Below are positions 1 to 10,196 of a stretch of DNA of 34,214 nt, in pieces (within the stretch, counting starts at the first letter, position 1; each line of letters starts with the position of its first letter). Made by a program: the position numbers and the translations under genes. Origin of the DNA: Gammaproteobacteria bacterium (GTDB taxonomy: Bacteria > Pseudomonadota > Gammaproteobacteria > Thiohalobacterales > Thiohalobacteraceae); assembly GCA_003695825.1 (NCBI GenBank), contig RFHK01000132.1, positions 1-34,214 of the forward strand, given 5' to 3'. The notes below the pieces were generated by a model. That model ran no database searches and was not told where the DNA came from. It worked only from the letters and a program-made list of their open reading frames with translations.

Positions 1-24
1 CCAGCTTCCAGCTCCCAACTCCCC
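1..24. repeat. Edge of a 7-bp tandem repeat tract downstream of metK
   Basis: The first bases read as successive heptads (CTTCCAG, CTCCCAA, CTCCCCC). They match the heptad family seen in full at 31682-31828 and, on the other strand, at 24057-24191. The tract lies right after the metK stop codon and probably continues beyond the window. It is too short here to judge alone; the call rests on the longer copies. Confidence 0.55.
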
Positions 25-1182
<1,158 letters not shown>

Positions 1183-1284
1183 CGGGGATCTGCTCCTTGC
1201 TTCCTGCGGCGGACCGCAACGAAAAAACCCGCTGGCCAAAGCACAAGCGGGTTTCCGTGGATCCATGCCTGTTTCGCTTTAGCC
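1183..1284 (-). promoter_or_regulatory. metK 5' leader with intrinsic terminator: candidate attenuator or riboswitch
   Basis: Between the predicted promoter and the metK ribosome site lies about 100 nt of leader. It contains a hairpin followed by a U-run (1222-1254). The first nine transcribed bases, GGCUAAAGC (1276-1284), are complementary, with one G-U pair, to GCUUUGGCC (1234-1242), which lies inside the loop of that terminator. Such a pair could form an alternative stem or a pseudoknot, so transcription into metK could be conditional. I cannot match it to a known SAM or SAH riboswitch class. The transcription start is predicted, not shown. Confidence 0.5.
1222..1254 (-). terminator. Intrinsic terminator in the metK leader
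   Basis: On the minus strand AAACCCGCU and AGCGGGUUU form a 9-bp stem around a 12-nt loop, followed by further U residues (six U in all). It lies about 40 nt upstream of the metK start codon and downstream of the likely promoter, so it would act inside the metK transcript rather than end an upstream gene. Confidence 0.75.
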
Positions 1285-1289
1285 GGATT

Positions 1290-1317
1290 TCTATAGCGCC
1301 CGCAATCTGAAATCAAA
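1290..1317 (-). promoter_or_regulatory. Predicted sigma-70 promoter of metK
   Basis: On the minus strand a TATAGA -10 (1290-1295) is preceded by TTGATT (1311-1316, 15-bp spacing) or TTTGAT (1312-1317, 16-bp spacing). Transcription would begin near 1283-1284 and give a leader of about 100 nt. Confidence 0.5.
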
Positions 1318-1359
1318 TCGGCGCTTCCCGGCGGATTCTAGGGGAGGGCACCGGGCAAG

Positions 1360-1692
1360 TCAAAGCAGGGGGGTGAGGCTGGCCGAGGCGTCCCGGGGGT
1401 CGATACGCAGCGTGAACCAGGCACAGCCGGCCTCGAGCACCGGCTCGTCGCCGCAGCTGCAGCACTGGACCTGGACGTCGAAGAAGACGGCGATGTGCGC
1501 CGTCGGGGCCGGGGCCTCGGGGTCGGGGACCCTGACGTCGAAGCCGAGGTCTTCGGCGAGCGCCCGGTCGCCGGCGGAGACGAAGCGCTCCAGTGCGAAG
1601 GCGCGCGCGGGCAGGCCGGCCAGTTCCCGCCGGAGGGTGTCGCGGAACGCCGGGGTGCGCCAGGCGGCGAGGCTCTCGGGCAGATGGATCAT
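1360..1692 (-). CDS. Conserved-looking small protein of unknown function
   Basis: A 110-residue protein that I do not recognise. It begins MIHLPESLAAW, has an amphipathic helical first half and a C-terminal half that looks like beta strands (AHIAVFFDVQVQ, CAWFTLRIDP). Three cysteines in a CCSC cluster near residue 80 and another about ten residues later could bind metal, but this is only a possibility. No signal peptide or membrane segment is visible. The gene lies upstream of metK on the same strand, with 177 bp between them holding the metK promoter and leader, so the two are probably not one operon. No clear ribosome site precedes the ATG; a TAGAAT sequence lies just upstream and could be a -10 for a nearly leaderless message. 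Confidence 0.6.
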   Translation of the reverse strand: MIHLPESLAAWRTPAFRDTLRRELAGLPARAFALERFVSAGDRALAEDLGFDVRVPDPEAPAPTAHIAVFFDVQVQCCSCGDEPVLEAGCAWFTLRIDPRDASASLTPLL

Positions 1693-1807
1693 GCCGCGAT
1701 TCTACCCCATCCGGGGCCTCCCGGTGCCCCGGCCGCGCTTGTCGCGGTCGGCGTGACGCGGCAGACTGTCGGCCACGAACCGGTACCCATCCCCAAGGAG
1801 GTGGCCC

Positions 1808-2368
1808 ATGGTTTCACTCGAGACGCCGGTGTGCGACTTCGGCTGGAAGGCGCCGGACTTCGCCCTGCCGGGCGTGGACGGCAAGGTCTGGACGCGCGAC
1901 GAATGCAAGGGCGAGAACGGCCTGCTGGTGATGTTCATCTGCAACCATTGCCCCTACGTGAAGGCCATCCGCGAGCGCCTGGTGCGCGACACCAGGGAGT
2001 TGCTCGACTACGGCATCGGCAGCGTGGCCATCATGTCCAACGACCCGACCGAGTACCCCGAGGACTCCTTCGAGAACATGAAGAAGGTGGCCGAGGCCTA
2101 CGACTTCCCCTTCCCCTACCTGTTCGACGAGACCCAGGAGGTGGCCCGCCGCTACGGCGCCGTCTGCACCCCGGACTTCTTCGGTTTCAACCGCCGCCTC
2201 GAATTGCAGTACCGGGGGCGGCTGGACGCCTCGCGCAAGGAGACCGCGCCACCCGATGCCCGCCGCGAGCTCTTCGAGGCCATGGTGCAGGTGGCCAAGA
2301 CCGGCAAGGGGCCGAAGGACCAGATCCCGAGCATCGGCTGCTCGATCAAGTGGAAGTCGGGCGGCTGA
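1808..2368 (+). CDS. Thioredoxin-fold / peroxiredoxin-like protein (AhpC-TSA family)
   Basis: A 186-residue cytoplasmic protein with a thioredoxin-like fold. The sequence APDFALPGVDGK near residue 15 is the usual entry to the AhpC/TSA-redoxin domain, and FICNHCPYVKAI around residue 45 carries the active-site CxxC as C-N-H-C. A later cis-proline-type region (YGAVCTPDFFGF, near residue 120) and a terminal GCSIKWK segment fit the thioredoxin-family proteins of about 180-190 residues found in many proteobacteria. Substrate and partner are unknown; a thiol-disulfide or peroxide-linked role is inferred from the family. An AAGGAGGT ribosome site precedes the ATG at good spacing. No signal peptide is present. 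It stands alone between metK and the carbon-metabolism run. Confidence 0.85.
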   Translation: MVSLETPVCDFGWKAPDFALPGVDGKVWTRDECKGENGLLVMFICNHCPYVKAIRERLVRDTRELLDYGIGSVAIMSNDPTEYPEDSFENMKKVAEAYDFPFPYLFDETQEVARRYGAVCTPDFFGFNRRLELQYRGRLDASRKETAPPDARRELFEAMVQVAKTGKGPKDQIPSIGCSIKWKSGG

Positions 2369-2646
2369 AGGGCGAGGCGCCAGGCGAATAAAGCGGTGCT
2401 TATACCTATATAAAATCCATTGACCCTTCTATTGCCCCGGCTAGGCAACTGATGGAAAATACGCGGCTCCGGCGGGGCGGGTCCCCGTCGTGCGCTGCGG
2501 AACAGGAACGAGAGGAGTCACCCAGGGCTGCGCTTGCCGATCGCCGCGGCTCCCGCCCCGCTGCAGACGAATTTCCGATCCCGGGCCCGGCCGGGGATCC
2601 GCTGAATCCGAAATCGCTGGAACCTGTCCTCAAGGAGAGAATGCCC
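2369..2646 (+). promoter_or_regulatory. Long upstream region of tkt with an AT-rich promoter zone and possible CbbR site
   Basis: These 278 bp hold no gene. An AT-rich patch at 2400-2423 contains TTA-N8-TAA (2400-2413) and TAA-N7-TGA (2411-2423), which fit the loose TNA-N7/8-TNA pattern of CbbR/LysR-type operators. TATAAA at 2409-2414 and TTGACC at 2420-2425 could be promoter elements, but no good pairing of -35 and -10 is visible. About 200 nt of GC-rich leader follow before the tkt ribosome site; I recognise no riboswitch in it. No cbbR gene is present in the window. Confidence 0.3.
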
Positions 2647-4644
2647 ATGCCTTCTCGCAGAGAGCTCGCCAATGCCGTTCGCGTCCTCAGCATGGACGCG
2701 GTCCAGAAAGCCAACTCGGGTCACCCGGGTGCCCCGATGGGCATGGCCGACATCGCCGAAGTCCTGTGGCGGGACTTCCTCAAGCACAACCCGAACAACC
2801 CGCACTGGTGGGACCGGGACCGCTTCGTGCTCTCCAACGGCCACGGCTCCATGCTGCTCTACTCCCTGCTGCACCTGACCGGCTACGACCTCAGCATGGA
2901 CGACCTGCGGAACTTCCGCCAGCTGCACTCCAAGACGCCGGGCCATCCAGAGTACGGCTACACCCCGGGTGTGGAGACCACCACCGGCCCCCTGGGCCAG
3001 GGGATCACCAACGCCGTGGGCATGGCCCTGGCCGAGCGCACCCTGGCGGCCCAGTTCAACCGGGAAGGCCACCACATCGTCGATCACTACACCTACGTGT
3101 TCCTGGGCGACGGCTGCATGATGGAAGGCATCTCCCACGAGGCCTGCTCGCTGGCCGGCACCCTGGGGCTGGGCAAGCTGATCGCCTTCTGGGACGACAA
3201 CGGCATCTCCATCGACGGGCACGTCGAGGAATGGTTCGACGAGGACACCCCCGGCCGCTTCGAGGCCTACGGCTGGCACGTGGTGCGCAACGTCGACGGC
3301 CACGACCCGGAGGCCATCGCAGCGGCCATCCGCGAGGCGCGCGCGGTCAACGACAAGCCTTCGCTGATCTGCTGCCGTACCGTCATCGGCTACGGCGCGC
3401 CCAACCTGTGCGGCAGCCACGACTGCCACGGTGCGCCGCTGGGCGAGGACGAGGTCAAGGCCACGCGCGAGAACCTCGGCTGGCCCTACCCGCCCTTCGA
3501 GATCCCGGACGAGATCTATGCCGCCTGGGACGCCCGGGAGAAGGGCGCCGAGGCCGAGGCCGAGTGGAATCGCCGCTTCGATGCCTACAAGGCGGCCTTC
3601 CCGGATCTCGCCGCGGAGTTCGAGCGTCGCATGAAGGGTGAGCTGCCCGCCGACTGGGAAGCGGTCACCCAGGCGTTCATCCGCGAGTGTGCCGAGAAGG
3701 GCGAGAGCCTCGCCACGCGCAAGGCCTCCAACCTCACCATCAACGCCTATGCCCGGGTGCTGCCCGAGTTCTTCGGCGGCTCGGCGGACCTGACGCCCTC
3801 CAACCTGACGGCCTGGAAGGAGGCGGTGCACGTCAACAAGACCGTGGCCGACGGCAACTACCTCTCCTACGGCGTGCGCGAGTTCGGCATGGCCGCGATC
3901 ATGAACGGCATGCGGCTGCACGGGGGCTTCCGTCCCTTCGGCGGCACCTTCCTGATCTTCTCGGAGTATGCGCGCAACGCCCTGCGCATGGCCGCCCTCA
4001 TGAAGATCAACCCCATCTTCGTCTTCACCCACGACTCCATCGGCCTGGGCGAGGACGGCCCCACGCACCAGCCCATCGAGCAGATCGCGACCCTGCGCCT
4101 GATGCCGAACATGTCGGTGTGGCGGCCCTGCGACACGGTCGAGACCGCCGTGGCCTGGAAGGCGGCCGTCGAGCGTACCGACGGCCCGACGAGCCTGGTG
4201 TTCTCGCGCCAGGGGTTGCCGCACATGGAGCGGACCCCGGAACAGATCGAGAACATCGCCCGCGGCGGGTACGTGCTGCGCGACTGCGAGGGTGAGCCCG
4301 AACTGATCCTCATCGCCACCGGCTCGGAGGTCTCGCTCGCGGTGCAGGCCGCGGAGGCGCTCGCCGGGGAGGGCCGCCGGGTGCGCGTGGTCTCCATGCC
4401 CTCGACCGACGTCTTCGACCTGCAGGACGCCGCCTACCGCGAGTCGGTGCTGCCCGCGTCCTGCACCCGCCGCCTCGCCATCGAGGCCGGCGTGAGCGAC
4501 TACTGGCGCAAGTACGTCGGCTTCGAGGGTGACGTACTGGGCATCGACCGTTTCGGCGAGTCCGCCCCGGCCAAGGACCTCTTCCGCCACTTCGGCTTCA
4601 CGGTGGAGAACGTCGTCGCGAAGGCCAAGGCGCTGCTGGGCTGA
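2647..4644 (+). CDS. tkt: Transketolase
   Basis: Transketolase moves two-carbon units between sugar phosphates in the Calvin and pentose phosphate cycles, using thiamine diphosphate and Mg. The 665-residue product is close in sequence to E. coli TktA throughout: [19 protein letters not shown] near the start, the [12 protein letters not shown] cofactor-binding stretch followed by the Mg-ligand region [10 protein letters not shown], and [11 protein letters not shown] in the pyrimidine-binding domain. The start is set at the second ATG of [14 protein letters not shown], since [12 protein letters not shown] aligns with the TktA N terminus and an AAGGAG site lies 9 nt ahead; the ATG at 2641 has only a 3-nt spacing. 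It heads the run tkt-gap-pgk-pyk-fba, 57 bp before gap. Confidence 0.97.
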   Translation: MPSRRELANAVRVLSMDAVQKANSGHPGAPMGMADIAEVLWRDFLKHNPNNPHWWDRDRFVLSNGHGSMLLYSLLHLTGYDLSMDDLRNFRQLHSKTPGHPEYGYTPGVETTTGPLGQGITNAVGMALAERTLAAQFNREGHHIVDHYTYVFLGDGCMMEGISHEACSLAGTLGLGKLIAFWDDNGISIDGHVEEWFDEDTPGRFEAYGWHVVRNVDGHDPEAIAAAIREARAVNDKPSLICCRTVIGYGAPNLCGSHDCHGAPLGEDEVKATRENLGWPYPPFEIPDEIYAAWDAREKGAEAEAEWNRRFDAYKAAFPDLAAEFERRMKGELPADWEAVTQAFIRECAEKGESLATRKASNLTINAYARVLPEFFGGSADLTPSNLTAWKEAVHVNKTVADGNYLSYGVREFGMAAIMNGMRLHGGFRPFGGTFLIFSEYARNALRMAALMKINPIFVFTHDSIGLGEDGPTHQPIEQIATLRLMPNMSVWRPCDTVETAVAWKAAVERTDGPTSLVFSRQGLPHMERTPEQIENIARGGYVLRDCEGEPELILIATGSEVSLAVQAAEALAGEGRRVRVVSMPSTDVFDLQDAAYRESVLPASCTRRLAIEAGVSDYWRKYVGFEGDVLGIDRFGESAPAKDLFRHFGFTVENVVAKAKALLG

Positions 4645-4698
4645 GGCGGCCACCGGTTTTCGACCGCAATCGCAATTGGGATCAAGCCTGAGGAGTAG

Positions 4699-5703
<1,005 letters not shown>

Positions 5704-5711
5704 ACCCGAAC

Positions 5712-5741
5712 GGGCCGGTGCCGGGGACCCGGCACCGGCCC
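5712..5741 (+). other. Perfect 14-bp GC-rich hairpin between gap and pgk
   Basis: GGGCCGGTGCCGGG and CCCGGCACCGGCCC form a perfect 14-bp inverted repeat with a 2-base centre, starting 8 bases after the gap stop codon. No U-run follows, so it is unlikely to be a simple terminator. An intercistronic mRNA-stabilising or processing element is the likely role (inference). Confidence 0.7.
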
Positions 5742-5817
5742 CCTCCCGTTCCAGAGGGATCCGGCAAGTCCCGGGCTTGCCCGATCCCTTTGAGACCAGA
5801 AACCGGAGGGCAGCACC

Positions 5818-6999
5818 ATGTCCATTCTGAAGATGACCGATCTCGACCTGGCCGGCAAACGCGTGCTCATCCGCGAGGATCTCAACGTACCGCTCAAGGA
5901 CGGCAAGGTGGCCTCCGACAAGCGCATCCGTGCCTCCCTGTCCACCATCGAGACCGCCATGAACGCCGGTGCCCGGGTGATGCTCATGTCGCACCTGGGG
6001 CGGCCCAAGGAAGGGGTCTACGAGGAGCAGTTCTCGCTGCGGCCGGTGGCCGAGCACCTCTCGCAGCTACTCGGCAAGGAGGTGCGCCTGGTCCAGGACT
6101 ACCTGGAGCAACCGCCCCGGCTCGAGGACGGCGAGGTGGTGCTGCTGGAGAACGTCCGCTTCAACGTGGGCGAGAAGCGCGACGACCCGGAACTGGCGAA
6201 GAAGTATGCTGCGCTGTGCGACGTCTATGTCATGGACGCCTTCGGCACCGCGCACCGCGCCCAGGCCTCCACGCACGGCGTGGGGCTGTATGCCCCGGTC
6301 GCCTGCGCCGGGCCCCTCCTGGCCGCCGAGCTCGAGGCGCTGGGCAAGGCGCTCGAGAACCCGGATCGACCCATGGTGGCCATCGTCGGCGGCTCCAAGG
6401 TGTCCACCAAGCTCACGGTGCTCGACGCCCTCTCGAAGGTGGTCGACCAGCTCATCCCCGGCGGCGGCATCGCCAACACCTTCATCGCCGCGGCCGGTCA
6501 CCCGGTGGGCAAGTCCCTCTACGAGCCCGACCTGGTGCCCGAGGCCCAGCGCCTCATGGAGGCGGCGAAGGCCAAGGGCGGCGAGATCCCGATCCCGGTC
6601 GACGTCGTGGTCGGCAAGGAGTTCTCGGAGACGGCCCAGGCCACGACCAAGAGGGTCGAGGAGGTCGCCGAAGACGACATGATCTTCGACATCGGGCCCG
6701 AGACGGCCAAGATGTACGGTGAGCTGCTCGGGAAGGCCGGGACCATCGTCTGGAACGGGCCGGTGGGCGTGTTCGAGTTCGACCAGTTCGGGGAGGGTAC
6801 CCGGGCGCTGGCCGAGGCGATCGCCGCCTCGCCGGCCTTCTCGATCGCCGGCGGCGGCGACACCCTGGCCGCCATCGACAAGTACGGCGTGGCCGAGAAG
6901 ATCTCCTACATCTCCACGGGCGGCGGCGCCTTCCTCGAGTTCCTCGAGGGCAAGAAGCTGCCGGCCGTGGCGATGCTGGAGGAGCGGGCCCGCGGCTGA
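5818..6999 (+). CDS. pgk: Phosphoglycerate kinase
   Basis: Pgk transfers phosphate between 1,3-bisphosphoglycerate and ADP, running in the ATP-consuming direction during CO2 fixation. The 393-residue product has the expected two-lobed layout: [11 protein letters not shown] near residue 20 and MLMSHLGRP near residue 65 for phosphoglycerate binding, and [24 protein letters not shown] and GGGDTLAAI for nucleotide binding in the C-terminal lobe. A GGAGGG ribosome site precedes the ATG. It lies 114 bp after gap, across a strong hairpin, and 37 bp before pyk. Confidence 0.97.
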   Translation: MSILKMTDLDLAGKRVLIREDLNVPLKDGKVASDKRIRASLSTIETAMNAGARVMLMSHLGRPKEGVYEEQFSLRPVAEHLSQLLGKEVRLVQDYLEQPPRLEDGEVVLLENVRFNVGEKRDDPELAKKYAALCDVYVMDAFGTAHRAQASTHGVGLYAPVACAGPLLAAELEALGKALENPDRPMVAIVGGSKVSTKLTVLDALSKVVDQLIPGGGIANTFIAAAGHPVGKSLYEPDLVPEAQRLMEAAKAKGGEIPIPVDVVVGKEFSETAQATTKRVEEVAEDDMIFDIGPETAKMYGELLGKAGTIVWNGPVGVFEFDQFGEGTRALAEAIAASPAFSIAGGGDTLAAIDKYGVAEKISYISTGGGAFLEFLEGKKLPAVAMLEERARG

Positions 7000-7006
7000 T
7001 CCCGCA

Positions 7007-7018
7007 CGACCCGGGTCG
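7007..7018 (+). other. 12-bp palindrome between pgk and pyk
   Basis: CGACCCGGGTCG is a perfect palindrome in the 37-bp gap between pgk and pyk. With no loop it would form only a short stem. It is noted because two other gaps of this run also carry GC-rich dyads. Confidence 0.35.
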
Positions 7019-7036
7019 CAGGCTGGACAGGTTCCC

Positions 7037-8485
7037 ATGCTGAGACGCACCAAGATCATCGCCACCATGGGGCCGGCCACGGACACCCCGGAGGCGCTCG
7101 ATGCCCTCATCCAGGCTGGGGTCGACGTCGTCCGGCTCAACTTCTCCCACGGCACGCACGAGGAACACGCGCGCCGTGCCGAGACCGTACGCAACCGGGC
7201 ACGTGCCCATGGCCGGCAGATCGGCGTGCTGGCGGACCTCCAGGGGCCCAAGATCCGCATCGAGAAGTTCGTCGACGGCAAGGTGTTCCTGGAGGAAGGC
7301 GCCCGCTTCGTGCTCGATGCCAACCTTCCCCCCGAGGCCGGCACCGTGGAGCGGGTGGGGATCACCTACAAGCAGCTGCCCGATGACGTGCGCCGCGGCG
7401 ACACCCTGCTGCTCGACGACGGCGCGGTGGTGCTCTGGGTGGAAGAGGTCAACGGGCCGGAGATCGTCTGCAAGGTGGTCGTCGGCGGCGAGCTCTCCAA
7501 CCACAAGGGCATCAACCGCCAGGGCGGCGGACTCTCGGCCAAGGCGCTGACCGACAAGGACCGTGCCGACATCCGGGCCGCGGCCGAGATGCGTGCCGAC
7601 TACCTGGCCGTCTCCTTCCCACGCTGTGCCGACGACATCCACGAGGCCCGCGAGCTGTTGCGCCAGGCCGGCGGCCACGGGGGGATCGTCGCCAAGATCG
7701 AGCGGGCCGAGGCCATCGCCAACATCGAGGAGATCATCGAGGCCTCCGACGCCCTGATGATCGCCCGCGGCGACCTGGGCGTGGAGATCGGGGACGCCGA
7801 GCTGCCGGCGGTGCAGAAGCGCATCATCCAGCTCGCGCGCACCATGGACCGGGTGGTGATCACCGCCACCCAGATGATGCAGTCGATGGTGGAGAACCCC
7901 ATCCCCACCCGGGCCGAGGTCTTCGACGTGGCCAATGCCGTGCTCGACGGTACCGACGCCGTGATGCTCTCGGCGGAGACGGCCACGGGCAAGTACCCGG
8001 CCAAGGCCGTGGCGGCGATGGACCGCATCTGCCGGGGCGCCGAGCGTGCCCGCACGGTCGTGGCGGTGGAACGCCGCCAGCAGATGCGCTTCAACCGCAT
8101 CGACGAGGCCATCGCCAAGGCGGCCATGTACACGGCCAATCACCTGGGCGTCAAGGCGATCGCGGCGCTCACCGAGTCCGGCGCCACGCCGCTTTGGATG
8201 TCGCGCGTCAGTTCCGGCATCCCCATCTACGCCTTGACCCGCCATGTGGAGACGCGTAGAAAAGTCACCCTGTACCGCGGCGTCTATCCGGTCAGCTTCG
8301 ATGTCACGACCACGGATCATGCCGAGGTGAACCGCGAGGCGATCGACGAGCTGGTGCGTCGAGGTGCCGTGCGCGATGGCGATCTCGTGATCATCACCAA
8401 GGGAGACCTCGCCGGCGTGCTGGGAGGCACCAACGCCATGAAGATCCTGCGCGTGGGCGAGCACCTGCGTCCCCAGGAAGACTGA
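7037..8485 (+). CDS. pyk: Pyruvate kinase
   Basis: Pyruvate kinase converts phosphoenolpyruvate and ADP to pyruvate and ATP and feeds fixed carbon to biosynthesis. The 482-residue product begins MLRRTKIIATMGPAT, has the LNFSHG substrate motif near residue 35, the catalytic lysine region IVAKIERAEA, the MIARGDLGVEIG signature and MLSAETATGKYP, then a complete C-terminal allosteric domain. Length and sequence suit the PykA-like (type II) enzyme. The open frame runs further upstream inside pgk, but the ATG at 7037 gives the family N terminus. The ribosome site is weak, so translation may depend on pgk. It is 37 bp after pgk and 90 bp before fba. Confidence 0.96.
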   Translation: MLRRTKIIATMGPATDTPEALDALIQAGVDVVRLNFSHGTHEEHARRAETVRNRARAHGRQIGVLADLQGPKIRIEKFVDGKVFLEEGARFVLDANLPPEAGTVERVGITYKQLPDDVRRGDTLLLDDGAVVLWVEEVNGPEIVCKVVVGGELSNHKGINRQGGGLSAKALTDKDRADIRAAAEMRADYLAVSFPRCADDIHEARELLRQAGGHGGIVAKIERAEAIANIEEIIEASDALMIARGDLGVEIGDAELPAVQKRIIQLARTMDRVVITATQMMQSMVENPIPTRAEVFDVANAVLDGTDAVMLSAETATGKYPAKAVAAMDRICRGAERARTVVAVERRQQMRFNRIDEAIAKAAMYTANHLGVKAIAALTESGATPLWMSRVSSGIPIYALTRHVETRRKVTLYRGVYPVSFDVTTTDHAEVNREAIDELVRRGAVRDGDLVIITKGDLAGVLGGTNAMKILRVGEHLRPQED

Positions 8486-8497
8486 GGCGCCGTGGCC

Positions 8498-8519
8498 GGC
8501 CGCCCCGCCGCGGGCGGCC
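8498..8519 (+). other. GC hairpin between pyk and fba
   Basis: GGCCGCCC and GGGCGGCC form a perfect 8-bp stem around a 6-base loop, without a following U-run. Like the gap-pgk hairpin it probably acts in mRNA processing or stability, not termination (inference). Confidence 0.5.
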
Positions 8520-8575
8520 AGCGCTCACGGCGGGCAGAGTCGCATCCACAACCCTGGCAACTCGAGGAGAAGACC

Positions 8576-9640
8576 ATGGCCCTGATTACACTGAGACAGC
8601 TGCTGGATCATGCCGCCGAGCACGGCTACGGCATTCCTGCCTTCAACGTCAACAACATGGAGCAGATGCACGCCATCATGCAGGCGGCGGCCGAGACCGA
8701 CAGCCCGGTCATCGTCCAGGCCTCCGCCGGCGCCCGCAAGTACGCCGGCGCCCCCTTCCTGCGCCACCTGATGCAGGCGGCCGTGGAGCTGTATCCCGAC
8801 ATCCCGGTGTGCGTGCACCAGGACCATGGCGCATCGCCCTCGGTGTGCCTGCGCTCCATCCAGCTCGGTTTCACTTCCGTGATGATGGACGGCTCCCTGC
8901 AGGAGGACATGAAGACGCCCTCCACCTACGAGTACAACGTGGAGGTGACCCGCAAGGTGGTGGAGATGGCACACGCCGGCGGGGTCTCCGTCGAGGGGGA
9001 GCTGGGCTGCCTGGGCTCGCTCGAGACCGGCATGGCCGGCGAGGAAGACGGCGTCGGTGCCGAGGGCGTGCTCAGCAAGGAACAGCTGCTCACCGATCCC
9101 GAGCAGGCCGCCGACTTCGTCAAGCAGACGGGCGTGGATGCACTCGCCATCGCCATCGGGACCAGCCACGGGGCCTACAAGTTCACGCGCCCGCCGACGG
9201 GGGACATCCTGGCCATCGACCGCATCAAGGAGATCCACGCCCGCATCCCGGACACCCACCTGGTGATGCACGGCTCGAGCTCGGTGCCGCAGGACTGGCT
9301 CAAGATCATCAACGAGTACGGCGGTGACATGGGCGAGACCTACGGCGTGCCGGTCGAGGAGATCCAGGAAGGCATCAAGCATGGCGTGCGCAAGGTCAAC
9401 ATCGACACCGACCTGCGCATGGCGGCCACCGGGGCCGTGCGCAAGTTCCTGGCCGAGAACCCCAAGGAGTTCGATCCCCGCAAGTGGCTCAAGGCCGCCA
9501 CCCAGGCCATGAAGGAGATCTGCAAGGCCCGCTACGAGGCCTTCGGCACTGCCGGCAACGCCTCCAAGATCAAGCCCATCAGCCTGGAGGACATGTACAA
9601 GCGCTACGAGTCCGGCGAGCTGGACCCGCGTGTGAACTGA
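8576..9640 (+). CDS. fba: Fructose-bisphosphate aldolase class II, Calvin-cycle subtype
   Basis: Class II (metal-dependent) aldolase joins dihydroxyacetone phosphate with glyceraldehyde-3-phosphate or erythrose-4-phosphate. The 354-residue product resembles the CbbA enzymes of autotrophs from its first residues ([19 protein letters not shown], then GIPAFNVNN). Metal and substrate motifs are visible: [50 protein letters not shown] and [16 protein letters not shown] ribosome site precedes the chosen ATG; upstream in-frame codons lie in the pyk-fba gap and do not look like protein. It is the last gene of the run and is followed by an intrinsic terminator. The symbol cbbA would also be appropriate. 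Confidence 0.96.
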   Translation: MALITLRQLLDHAAEHGYGIPAFNVNNMEQMHAIMQAAAETDSPVIVQASAGARKYAGAPFLRHLMQAAVELYPDIPVCVHQDHGASPSVCLRSIQLGFTSVMMDGSLQEDMKTPSTYEYNVEVTRKVVEMAHAGGVSVEGELGCLGSLETGMAGEEDGVGAEGVLSKEQLLTDPEQAADFVKQTGVDALAIAIGTSHGAYKFTRPPTGDILAIDRIKEIHARIPDTHLVMHGSSSVPQDWLKIINEYGGDMGETYGVPVEEIQEGIKHGVRKVNIDTDLRMAATGAVRKFLAENPKEFDPRKWLKAATQAMKEICKARYEAFGTAGNASKIKPISLEDMYKRYESGELDPRVN

Positions 9641-9667
9641 TTCCGACACCTGCCGGAATCCCTCCCG

Positions 9668-9692
9668 GGGCGGCGCTTGCGCCGCCCTTTTT
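9668..9692 (+). terminator. Intrinsic terminator after fba
   Basis: GGGCGGCGC and GCGCCGCCC form a 9-bp stem with a TT loop, followed by TTTTT. It lies 28 bp past the fba stop codon and ends the carbon-metabolism transcript. Confidence 0.9.
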
Positions 9693-9713
9693 CATTTCGA
9701 GGGCGCTGTGGAT

Positions 9714-9834
9714 GCCACGGAAGGGGAGTGAGGTGTGAGGTGTGAGGCGTGAGGGGTGCGGAAGGAGAGCCACGGAGGCACGCGGAAGGACGAGCGCGGA
9801 AAAGAGTGGATGGGGAAGAGCGCGCCTCCGTGGC
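9714..9834. repeat. Intergenic repeat cluster: heptads and an 11-bp inverted repeat
   Basis: The 271-bp gap after fba holds the terminator and then repeats. CCACGGAAGGGGAGTGAGG (9714-9733) is a shortened copy of the sequence at 29786-29816. NGTGAGG heptads run from 9727 to 9761. GCCACGGAGGC (9769-9779) and GCCTCCGTGGC (9824-9834) are a perfect inverted repeat 44 bp apart. The same vocabulary recurs in the gaps at 24.1 kb, 29.8 kb and 31.7 kb. No gene is visible here. Confidence 0.65.
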
Positions 9835-9911
9835 CTCTGCGTTTCGGAACAGCGGTGTGTTTCGTGCTACCGTATGAAGGTTCCCTGGTCCGCTCGTCGA
9901 GGACGGAAAGC

Positions 9912-10166
9912 ATGCGCCTGAAGGGCATGGTCCCGCCCGACCCGGAGACCGAGGTCTCGCGGGTCCGCTACGCCGTGATTCGGACGCCGCGCCGCAACCG
10001 CAAGCGTTATCCCGCCGGTTGCGTCATCCCCGTGGCCTCCGCAGCGGAGGCCCGCGCGCGGGCCGAGGGCGATGCCCGGCTGCATCCCGCCGAGGTGGTG
10101 GGCCCGTCCAAGTCCTCCGAGGGCCAGTACATCTATTATCTCGTGGCCTGGCTGGACGAGGCCTGA
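9912..10166 (+). CDS. Small protein of unknown function
   Basis: An 84-residue protein that I do not recognise. It starts MRLKGMVPPDPETE, has a basic middle (RTPRRNRKRYPAG) and an alanine/arginine-rich helix, and ends SEGQYIYYLVAWLDEA. No signal peptide or membrane helix is seen. The frame is open further upstream, but that part crosses the repeat cluster, so the ATG at 9912 is preferred although its ribosome site (GGACGGAAAG) is weak. It lies 30 bp before the lipase gene on the same strand, so the two may be co-transcribed. Confidence 0.6.
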   Translation: MRLKGMVPPDPETEVSRVRYAVIRTPRRNRKRYPAGCVIPVASAAEARARAEGDARLHPAEVVGPSKSSEGQYIYYLVAWLDEA

Positions 10167-10196
10167 GGCGGGAAGGTACGGTCCGGGAGGTCGACG

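Noticed and set aside
1183-1266. 28-residue N-terminal extension of MetK
   Set aside because: It would translate the leader terminator, lacks a ribosome site and does not align with MetK proteins.
2369-2646. Cobalamin or SAH riboswitch in the tkt leader
   Set aside because: Fragments such as GGCAACTGATGG and GAGAGGAGTCACCC recall riboswitch pieces, but the required conserved boxes are missing.
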